Source: DSNY01 sp016861185
GTDB lineage: Bacteria > Pseudomonadota > Gammaproteobacteria > Burkholderiales > Burkholderiaceae_F
Length of the DNA stretch: 12,119 nt
Reading direction: 5' to 3'
NCBI GenBank assembly: GCA_030263275.1
Contig: SZOR01000118.1
Coordinates: 1-12,119 of the forward strand
Made by a program: the position numbers and the translations under genes. Each line of letters begins with the position of its first letter. The first letter of the stretch is position 1. Below are positions 7,233 through 12,119 of the stretch, in pieces. The notes beneath the pieces were generated by a model. The model was not told the DNA's origin. It worked only from the letters and a program-made list of their open reading frames with translations, and made no database searches.

Positions 7233-7634
7233 ATGAGCGTTCACGAGTTCATCGAAATCGCCGGCACCGCGGCCGAAGTCGCAGGCGTGGCGCTGATCAT
7301 CGGCGGGCTCGTCGTCGCCAGCGCGCGCTACCTGCTGCCGCGCGCGGGCGAGCGCGCGAGCAGGCTGCAGCGCTACCGGCAGGACCTCGGCCGCGCGATC
7401 CTGCTCGGGCTCGAGGTACTGGTCGCCGCCGACATCGTGCGCACCGTCGCGTTCACGCCGACGATGGAGAGCGTGCAGGTGCTCGCTGTGATCGTCGCGA
7501 TCCGCACGTTCCTGAGCTGGAGCCTCGCGCTCGAGCTCGAAGGCCGCTGGCCGTGGCAGCGCGCCGCGCACGAATTCCGTTCATCGACCTCCGGCGGTGC
7601 GCCGGAACAACCCACCTTACGGAGAACGCCATGA
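7233..7634 (+). CDS. DUF1622 family membrane protein
   Basis: A 133-residue inner-membrane protein of the DUF1622 family, function unknown. Hydrophobic segments at about residues 14-35, 54-76 and 81-100 are separated by a basic loop (ASRLQRYRQDLGRA). Recognisable family features are GRAILLGLEVLVAADIVRTV (53-72) and RTFLSWSLALELEGRWPWQ (91-109). The last 25 or so residues are polar and low complexity and probably not part of the domain. It starts 12 bases after the MFS stop and overlaps the next gene by ATGA (7631-7634), so it is very likely translated with the DUF302 gene. Confidence 0.82.
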   Translation: MSVHEFIEIAGTAAEVAGVALIIGGLVVASARYLLPRAGERASRLQRYRQDLGRAILLGLEVLVAADIVRTVAFTPTMESVQVLAVIVAIRTFLSWSLALELEGRWPWQRAAHEFRSSTSGGAPEQPTLRRTP

Positions 7635-8110
7635 TCAAACAGATTTCGCAATCGACCTTCGCTTTGCTCATCGCCGCCGGCACGGCCGCGCCGGCGCTCG
7701 CGCAACCCGACGACGGCATCGTGCGCGTGAAAAGCGCGTATTCGACCGACGAGACGATCGCGCGGCTCAAGCAGGACATCGCTGCGAAGGGCATCCGCTT
7801 CTTCGACGAGATCGACCAGGCGAAGCTCGCGGCCGACGCCGGCGTGAAGTTGCCGCTGCGCCGCTCGACGCTGCTCGTCTTCGGCAACCCGCCGCTGGGC
7901 ACGCAGTTCATCAACGGCCGCCCGGAGGCGGGGATCGACTGGCCGGTGCGCCTGCTCGTGCAGGAAGACCAGCACGGCAACGTGTGGGCGACCTACACCG
8001 ACTTCGGCTGGATCGCACGCCGCCACGGCATCAGCGGCGCCGGCGAAGGCCCGTTCAAGACGGCAAGCGGCGTGATCGCGTCGATCACGTCGAGCGTGCA
8101 GGCGAAATAG
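7631..8110 (+). CDS. Exported DUF302 family protein
   Basis: A 159-residue protein with a signal peptide (MIKQISQSTFALLIAAGTAA), probable cleavage after PALA at residue 24, and one DUF302 domain. The hallmark stretch is FFDEIDQAKLAADAGVKLP (58-76), followed by RSTLLVFGNPPLGTQFI (78-94) and WPVRLLVQED (104-113). The catalytic or binding role of DUF302 proteins is not established. A Shine-Dalgarno GGAG (7621-7624) lies 6 bases before the ATG, which overlaps the stop of the DUF1622 gene. Predicted periplasmic location, next to a membrane protein and a secreted cupin, suggests an envelope function, which is inference. It is the last gene of this cluster; a repeat (8121-8153) and a strong hairpin (8184-8209) follow. 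Confidence 0.85.
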   Translation: MIKQISQSTFALLIAAGTAAPALAQPDDGIVRVKSAYSTDETIARLKQDIAAKGIRFFDEIDQAKLAADAGVKLPLRRSTLLVFGNPPLGTQFINGRPEAGIDWPVRLLVQEDQHGNVWATYTDFGWIARRHGISGAGEGPFKTASGVIASITSSVQAK

Positions 8111-8120
8111 TTCGCAGAGC

Positions 8121-8153
8121 GTGAAAGGTTCACGGCGCTCGCAGGACTAACGC
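8121..8153 (+). repeat. Imperfect 33-base direct repeat, copy 2
   Basis: Begins GTGAAAGGTTCACGGCGCTC and ends ACTAACGC; 27 of 33 bases match 5222-5254. Here the dyad is longer and perfect: GTGAA-AGG-TTCAC. It lies just after the DUF302 stop and about 100 bases before the hydroxybutyrate dehydrogenase gene. It could be a dispersed repeat or a regulator site shared by two transcription units. Confidence 0.6.
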
Positions 8154-8183
8154 GTCACGAACCGACGCTGCCCCTCACCCTAA

Positions 8184-8209
8184 CCCTCTCCCCGTGATCG
8201 GGGAGAGGG
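8184..8209. repeat. Strong hairpin, dispersed CCCTCTCCCCG element
   Basis: CCCTCTCCCCG (8184-8194) and CGGGGAGAGGG (8199-8209) make a perfect 11-bp stem with a TGAT loop. The preceding CCCCTCACCCTAA is part of a repeat seen between genes in many proteobacteria. No T-run follows on the plus strand, so it is not a classic intrinsic terminator, though it may stabilise the upstream mRNA 3' end or weaken read-through into the next gene. Confidence 0.75.
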
Positions 8210-8250
8210 AATGAAGGCAAAGGCGTCTTACAGATCAGCGGGAGAAGCAC

Positions 8251-9036
8251 ATGCGATTCAGCGGCAAGACCGCGTTGATCACCGGGTCGACGAGCGGGAT
8301 CGGGCTCGGCATCGCCGAGGCGTTCGGCGCGGCGGGAGCGAACCTCGTGATCAACGGCTTCGGCGACGCGGCCGAGATCGAATGGCTGCGCGACGATCTC
8401 GCGCGCCGGCACGGCGTCAACGTGATCTACGACGGCGCCGACATGAGCCGGCCCGAGCAGATCGTGGCGATGGTCGCGCGCGCGGTCGATGCGTTCGGCG
8501 CGGTCGACATCCTCGTCAACAACGCCGGCATCCAGCACGTCGCACCGGTCGACGATTTCCCGGTCGCGAAGTGGGACGCGATCATCGCGATCAACCTGTC
8601 GAGCAACTTCCACGCGATCCGCGCGGCGCTGCCGGCGATGAAGAAGCGCGGCTGGGGCCGGATCATCAACGTCGCCTCCGCGCACGCGCTGGTCGCCTCG
8701 CCGTTCAAGTCGGCGTACGTCGCCGCCAAGCACGGGGTGGCCGGCCTGACGAAGACGGTCGCGCTCGAAGTCGCCGAGTCCGGCATCACGGTCAACGCGA
8801 TCTGCCCGGGCTACGTGCTGACGCCGCTGGTGCAGAAACAGATTCCGGATACCGCGAAAGCGCGCGGCATCAGCGAGGAGGAGGTCGTCAAGAACGTGCT
8901 GCTCGCCGCGCAGCCGACGAAGAAGTTCGTCACGGTCGAGCAGGTCGCCGCGTTCGCGACCTTCCTCGCGAGCGACGCCGCAGCGTCGATCACCGGCGCC
9001 GTGCTGCCGATCGAAGGAGGGTGGACGGCGCATTGA
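8251..9036 (+). CDS. bdhA: D-3-hydroxybutyrate dehydrogenase
   Basis: A 261-residue cytoplasmic classical short-chain dehydrogenase that interconverts (R)-3-hydroxybutyrate and acetoacetate with NAD, the step that follows PHB depolymerisation. Visible features: cofactor motif TGSTSGIG (11-18), NNAG (90-93), catalytic S143, Y156 and K160 (YVAAK), and PGYVLTPLVQKQ after strand 6. The carboxylate-binding set known from the Pseudomonas fragi enzyme (Gln94, His144, Lys152, Gln196) appears here one position later as Q95, H145, K153 and Q197, which supports the substrate assignment over generic SDRs. The C-terminus GGWTAH is typical of BdhA. The start has GGAGAAG 3 bases upstream and gives the usual length. 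It leads a plus-strand cluster with decarboxylase-like, phasin-like and patatin genes. Confidence 0.93.
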   Translation: MRFSGKTALITGSTSGIGLGIAEAFGAAGANLVINGFGDAAEIEWLRDDLARRHGVNVIYDGADMSRPEQIVAMVARAVDAFGAVDILVNNAGIQHVAPVDDFPVAKWDAIIAINLSSNFHAIRAALPAMKKRGWGRIINVASAHALVASPFKSAYVAAKHGVAGLTKTVALEVAESGITVNAICPGYVLTPLVQKQIPDTAKARGISEEEVVKNVLLAAQPTKKFVTVEQVAAFATFLASDAAASITGAVLPIEGGWTAH

Positions 9037-9037
9037 G

Positions 9038-9253
9038 CGGATTGCGCGACTCGGATTGCGGATTGCGCAAAAGCGCAGCCGGCCGAAGCTCCGAGCGAAA
9101 CGAGAAGCTCAGCCTGCGAAGTCCGAAGTGGCCCACCGCGCAGCGGCTCGGAATAGCGGCAGGCCACGAACCGCGCAATCCGCAATCCGCAATCCGCAAT
9201 CCGACCAGCAATCCGCAATCCGCGATCCGAAAAAGCAAACTGAGGAGACAGAA
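9038..9253. repeat. Inverted heptamer-repeat element between bdhA and the decarboxylase-like gene
   Basis: The interval is mostly repeat. Reverse-orientation heptamers lie at 9038-9068 (CGGATTGCGGATTGCGC at 9052-9068). Forward arrays follow: four tandem GCAATCC (9175-9202), a GACCA spacer, then two more plus a variant GCGATCC (9208-9228). The 17-base arms 9052-9068 and 9173-9189 are exact inverted repeats enclosing 104 bases, which themselves contain the inverted pair TCCGAGC (9090-9096) / GCTCGGA (9146-9152). No open reading frame of note lies inside. A Shine-Dalgarno GAGGAG (9242-9247) for the next gene follows. Confidence 0.85.
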
Positions 9254-10114
9254 ATGGACCTGGCAGAAATCCTGAACCTCCGGCCGCAGCGCGCGGCCGG
9301 CGAACAAGGCGCGCAGCGGCGCATCGTCGAGCGCGAGCAACTCGTCGTCACCTATCGCAGCGATCCGGCGGCGATCCGCGCGCTGCTGCCCGAGCCGCTG
9401 AAGCCGGACGGCTCGCACACGGTGTCGCTCGAATTCATCGCCACGCCCGACGCCGCCGGGCGCGGCGCCGACGTGCAGTCGCGCGTGGCGATCCCGGCAT
9501 GGTTCCGCGGCACGCCGGTCGAGTTCGTCGCGCGCAGCTTCATCGACGAGACGCCCGACGCGGTCGAGCGCTGGGATGCCGCGCGCCGCCCGGGGCATTC
9601 GCGGCTCGTGATCGTGCACGACACGCTGACCGGCGTGCTCGAAGCCGAAGGGCGCGCGGTCGCCGTCGCCAGCATGGGCTACAAGCAACAGCACTTCGTC
9701 TGCGGCGCCGAGCGCCTGCGCGCCTGTCCGACCGAGGACGTCGCATTGCGGCTCGCACGGCTGCAGGTGCAGCTGCGGCGCATCGTCGACGGCGACGGGC
9801 GCGTCGTGCTCGCGCAGCTCGTCGGCGCCGCGGCCACCGCGATCGAAGTCAAGGGCGCATGGGCCGGGCCCGCACAGCTCTATCTGCCGACGCTCGCGGC
9901 GAGCCCGCTGCCCGTGCGGGAAGTGATCGGCGGCGTGCATTTCATCGCCGATCTCGCGCTCGCGGCGCCGCGCGTGCTCGTCGACTACGCGGCGGCCGGC
10001 GCCAAGCGCGCAGCCGCCGAAGGGCCGGCTACGCGTGAACGCGCGCCGGCGCCGAAGCGTACGATCGGGCGCAGCACGAGCCCGCGTGCGATCCGGCAGG
10101 AGGCCTACGCATGA
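9254..10114 (+). CDS. Acetoacetate decarboxylase family protein lacking the catalytic lysine
   Basis: A 286-residue protein with the acetoacetate decarboxylase (ADC) fold signatures: VEREQLVVTYRSD (25-37), LPEPLKPDG (45-53), SLEFI (58-62), DTLTGVLE (123-130), MGYKQQ (141-146), VKGAWAGPAQL (199-209) and PVREVIGGVHFIADL (220-234). Aligned by eye with the Clostridium acetobutylicum enzyme, R27 and E60 match Arg29 and Glu61. However, Q75 replaces Glu76, and R111-R112 replace the Schiff-base Lys115 and its pKa-shifting neighbour Lys116. No other frame restores the missing motif. A basic, Ala-rich tail of about 40 residues extends past the normal end. GAGGAG 6 bases upstream fixes the start; the stop overlaps the next start by ATGA. 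Its place beside bdhA suggests a role with acetoacetate or a related keto acid, but decarboxylation by the usual mechanism is doubtful. Confidence 0.83.
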   Translation: MDLAEILNLRPQRAAGEQGAQRRIVEREQLVVTYRSDPAAIRALLPEPLKPDGSHTVSLEFIATPDAAGRGADVQSRVAIPAWFRGTPVEFVARSFIDETPDAVERWDAARRPGHSRLVIVHDTLTGVLEAEGRAVAVASMGYKQQHFVCGAERLRACPTEDVALRLARLQVQLRRIVDGDGRVVLAQLVGAAATAIEVKGAWAGPAQLYLPTLAASPLPVREVIGGVHFIADLALAAPRVLVDYAAAGAKRAAAEGPATRERAPAPKRTIGRSTSPRAIRQEAYA

Positions 10115-10602
10115 GCGCAGTGATACGGCCGATCGATCGCGCTTCGCACGGCGGCCGCCGAAGCGATACGGCGGATCCGGTAGCCGCCGCTGCGCGGCTG
10201 ATGCGCGCGCTCGCCGAAGCGCTGCTCGCCGGAGTCCAGCGCACCACCGAGTTGAACTGGCAGGCGGCGCGCAGGCTGCTCGTCGCTTCTCAGTCGCCCA
10301 CCTGGCAGGCGCAGGCGGAGCAGACGATGCAGGCGTGGCGGCTTTCGTGGCGCGCGTATCGCGTCTGCTCGACGACCGCGTCCGACGTGCTGGAACTGGC
10401 GCGCGTGCACGTGCAGTCCGACACCGACGAGGTGTGGCGCGCGTTGCAGCGCGCGGGTCTGGAGCTGGCCGGCGTCGAGCCGCAGCGCGCGCTCGAGCTG
10501 CAGCGGCGCACGCGCGAGGTGCAGCAGGCCTTCTCCGCTTACCTCGACAGCGTGCTGGCGCTGCAGCGCGAACTGGTCGCCGTCGCACAGGAGCCGCAGT
10601 GA
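10111..10602 (+). CDS. Phasin-like helical protein
   Basis: A 163-residue protein with no signal peptide or membrane helix. It is predicted to be almost entirely amphipathic helix: roughly 22-58 (AAARLMRALAEALLAGVQRTTELNWQ, written here only in part as a landmark: LAGVQRTTELNW), 64-103 and 105-160, with coiled-coil-like heptads in LELQRRTREVQQAF. This all-helical, Ala/Gln/Leu-rich make-up, the size and the position next to bdhA and a patatin resemble phasins, the small proteins that coat PHB granules. I see no decisive phasin motif, so the call rests on composition and context. AGGAGG (10098-10103) lies 7 bases upstream. The start overlaps the decarboxylase-like stop (ATGA) and its stop overlaps the patatin start (TGATG). 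Confidence 0.6.
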   Translation: MSAVIRPIDRASHGGRRSDTADPVAAAARLMRALAEALLAGVQRTTELNWQAARRLLVASQSPTWQAQAEQTMQAWRLSWRAYRVCSTTASDVLELARVHVQSDTDEVWRALQRAGLELAGVEPQRALELQRRTREVQQAFSAYLDSVLALQRELVAVAQEPQ

Positions 10603-11756
10603 TGGCGCGCGCCGGCGCAGGGAACGGAAAGCGCGGCGCGGCGGCGCCGGCCGCGCGTCCGCCGGGACAGATCGTGCTCGTTCTGCAGGGCGGCGGCGCG
10701 CTGGGCGCGTATCAGGTCGGCGTCTACCAGGCGCTGCACGAGGCGGGCATCGAGCCCGACTGGGTGATCGGCACGTCGATCGGCGCGATCAACGCCGCGA
10801 TCGTCGCCGGCAACGCGCCGGGCGAGCGGCTTGCGAAGCTGCACGCGTTCTGGGACTCGCTGCAATGGCGCACGCCGTGGGGCGTGCCGGTCGCGCCGCC
10901 CGGCGTGCTCAATCCGCTCGCGAACCTGACCACGCTGACGCAGGGCATCGGCGGCTTCTTCGCGCCGAACCCGGCGTCGTGGTGGGGGCCGTTCGCTTCG
11001 CTCGGGCTGGAGCGCGCGGCGTTCTACGACACGGCGCCGCTGCGTACCACGCTCGAAGGGCTGGTCGACTTCAAGCGGATCGCGCAGGGACCGACGCGAC
11101 TGACGGTCGGTGCGGTCAACGTGCGCACCGGCGAGATGCGCTACTTCGACAGCCGGCGCGACAAGCTCGCCGCCGCGCACGTGATGGCCTCCGGCGCGCT
11201 GCCGCCGGCGTTTCCCGCGATCCGCATCGACGGCGAACCGTACTGGGACGGCGGCGTGTACTCGAACACGCCGATCGAGGCGGTGCTCGACGACAACCCG
11301 CGGCGCAGCTCGACGATCTTCGCCGTGCACATGTGGAACCCGAGCGGCAGCGAGCCCGACACGATCTGGCAGGTGCTCGGCCGCCAGAAGGACATCCAGT
11401 ACGCGAGCCGCGCCGGCAGCCATATCGCGCGCCAGCAGCAGATCCACCGGCTGCGGCACGTGATCAACGAGCTGGTCGCGCGCCTGCCCGAGCGCGAGCG
11501 CGCACACAACGACGTGCGCGAACTCGCCGCCTGGGGCTGCAGCACGACGATGCATATCGTGCGGCTGCTGGCGCCGCGGCTCGAAGGCGAGGACCATACG
11601 AAGGACATCGACTTCACGCCGGCCGGCATCCGCGCGCGCTGCGAGGCCGGCTACCGCGACACGAAGGAAGCGATCGCAGAAGCGCCGTGGGCCGCGCCGG
11701 CCGATCCGCTGCAGGGGGTCTACGTGCACGACCACGCGTCGGCACACGTGATGTGA
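10602..11756 (+). CDS. Patatin-like phospholipase with DUF3734-type C-terminus
   Basis: A 384-residue serine hydrolase of the patatin family, expected to cleave acyl esters through a Ser-Asp dyad. Visible features: oxyanion-hole loop GGGALGAY (30-37), nucleophile elbow GTSIG (57-61) with S59, and the DGG box in YWDGGVYSNTP (214-224) with catalytic D216. The C-terminal third (QVLGRQKDIQYASR, HIARQQQIHRLRHVI, EDHTKDIDFTPAGIRAR) matches the DUF3734 extension of a bacterial patatin subgroup. There is no signal peptide; the N-terminal 20 residues are basic and Ala/Gly rich. The ATG overlaps the phasin-like stop by one base and has AGGAG 8 bases upstream, so coupled translation is likely. With bdhA and a phasin-like neighbour it may act on granule lipids or on PHB, which is inference. 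Confidence 0.9.
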   Translation: MARAGAGNGKRGAAAPAARPPGQIVLVLQGGGALGAYQVGVYQALHEAGIEPDWVIGTSIGAINAAIVAGNAPGERLAKLHAFWDSLQWRTPWGVPVAPPGVLNPLANLTTLTQGIGGFFAPNPASWWGPFASLGLERAAFYDTAPLRTTLEGLVDFKRIAQGPTRLTVGAVNVRTGEMRYFDSRRDKLAAAHVMASGALPPAFPAIRIDGEPYWDGGVYSNTPIEAVLDDNPRRSSTIFAVHMWNPSGSEPDTIWQVLGRQKDIQYASRAGSHIARQQQIHRLRHVINELVARLPERERAHNDVRELAAWGCSTTMHIVRLLAPRLEGEDHTKDIDFTPAGIRARCEAGYRDTKEAIAEAPWAAPADPLQGVYVHDHASAHVM

Positions 11757-11767
11757 GGAGGTTCGCG

Positions 11768-12119
11768 ATGGCGCAGATCGAGGCGTTCGACGCAGTGATC
11801 CTCGGTGCCGGCCAGGCCGGCAAGCCGCTCGCGCTGGCACTCGCCAAGGCGGGCCGGAAGACGGCGATCGTCGAGCGCGAGCTCACTTATCTGCGCCAGC
11901 ATGACCACACGCTGCCGGAGCGGGTGGACATCGGCACCATGGTGGAAGTCCCCTCCCTGTTGTACCAGCTCGACGAATTGTTCGCGAAGGTCGATTTCGT
12001 CTCCGTCGGATCGAACGACCTGTTTCAATTCATGTTTGCGGTCGATCGCGGCAACAGCAAGGTATCGGGCCGTTTCGATACGCTCTCCGCGCCAATGCTG
12101 CGGGCGCTGCGCGAGATCG
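11768..12119 (+). CDS. Chimeric partial frame: FAD oxidoreductase N-terminus joined to PtsP-like sequence
   Basis: A strong GAGGAGG (11755-11761) and ATG 11 bases after the patatin stop start a frame of 117 codons that runs off the window. Residues 1-38 are the FAD-binding beta-alpha-beta start of a mercuric-reductase/dihydrolipoamide-dehydrogenase-like flavoprotein: FDAVILGAGQAGKPLALALA (7-26), then TAIVERE (32-38). In that family a Gly-Gly-(T/S)-Cys redox segment should follow at once. Instead the frame continues with ELTYLRQHDHTLPERVDI and then GTMVEVPSLLYQLDEL (56-71), VDFVSVGSNDLFQFM (75-89) and VDRGN (92-96), the PEP-utiliser C-domain of PtsP/enzyme I. A flavin fold broken after its first strand and helix cannot work, so this is not a plausible real protein. 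The original gene was probably a full-length oxidoreductase belonging to the bdhA cluster. Confidence 0.8.
   Translation, partial: MAQIEAFDAVILGAGQAGKPLALALAKAGRKTAIVERELTYLRQHDHTLPERVDIGTMVEVPSLLYQLDELFAKVDFVSVGSNDLFQFMFAVDRGNSKVSGRFDTLSAPMLRALREI
11885..12119 (+). other. Foreign-looking ptsP (EI-Ntr) fragment after the junction
   Basis: Encodes part of the PEP-binding C-terminal domain of a PtsP-type phosphotransferase; both ends of that gene are missing. By hand count G+C is about 60% here against about 72% in the 117 bases just before, and 15 of 78 codons end in A or T, far more than in the neighbouring genes. The wording of the motifs reminds me of alphaproteobacterial (rhizobial) PtsP rather than betaproteobacterial proteins; this is from memory. 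The switch falls at GAGCTC (11879-11884). Confidence 0.75.

Noticed and set aside
5736..7571. Long minus-strand open frame opposite the MFS and DUF1622 genes
   Set aside because: Composition is Arg/Asp/Glu/His-rich, typical of antisense shadow in GC-rich DNA, while the plus strand gives a clean 12-helix transporter.
9535..9640. Frameshift hiding a normal lysine motif in the decarboxylase-like gene
   Set aside because: I translated the other two forward frames around the catalytic segment and neither contains a FPKK-like sequence; downstream motifs stay in the original frame.
1..12119. CRISPR array, tRNA, rRNA, integrase or transposase
   Set aside because: No regularly spaced repeats with unique spacers, no cloverleaf-like segment and no mobile-element protein motif was found; the only short tandem repeats are the contiguous heptamers.

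Overview
The window is GC-rich (by eye about 70% G+C, with third codon positions almost all G or C) and looks like the chromosome of a betaproteobacterium, most likely of the order Burkholderiales. The main reason is the minus-strand order perM-like, hda, HAD-IB phosphatase, pcnB, with purM divergent from it, an arrangement I know from Burkholderia and relatives. The species cannot be named from this sequence.

Positions 1-3808 (minus strand) hold a tightly packed housekeeping operon: an AI-2E/PerM-type permease, the DnaA regulator Hda, a HAD-IB phosphatase and poly(A) polymerase PcnB, which runs off the left edge. Between the permease and purM (3809-4044) lie two opposed REP-like palindromes and four tandem GCAATCC heptamers. 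Positions 4045-5145 encode a PurM-type AIR synthase whose motifs differ from the canonical enzyme, followed by a likely intrinsic terminator. Positions 5434-8110 (plus strand) carry a secreted cupin, an MFS transporter, a DUF1622 membrane protein and an exported DUF302 protein. The last two overlap by ATGA, and the function of the group is unknown.

Positions 8251 onward form a second plus-strand cluster that looks like a polyhydroxybutyrate/ketone-body module: 3-hydroxybutyrate dehydrogenase, an acetoacetate-decarboxylase-family protein, a phasin-like helical protein, a patatin-like hydrolase with a DUF3734-type C-terminus, and the start of an FAD/NAD(P) oxidoreductase. From the decarboxylase-like gene through the patatin gene the reading frames overlap, which suggests translational coupling. 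The plausible chemistry is granule lipid/PHB turnover, then 3-hydroxybutyrate to acetoacetate. The decarboxylase-like protein, however, appears to lack the Schiff-base lysine of true acetoacetate decarboxylase.

The right end is anomalous. After about 38 codons the oxidoreductase frame switches in frame, at a GAGCTC hexamer, to sequence resembling the C-terminal PEP-utiliser domain of PtsP (EI-Ntr) with lower G+C. This is more likely an assembly or cloning chimera, or a rearrangement breakpoint, than a real fusion gene. I see no CRISPR array, tRNA, rRNA, transposase or integrase. I did not find a convincing entirely new system. The most notable items are the right-end junction, the catalytically altered decarboxylase homologue, the divergent PurM and the dispersed repeats.
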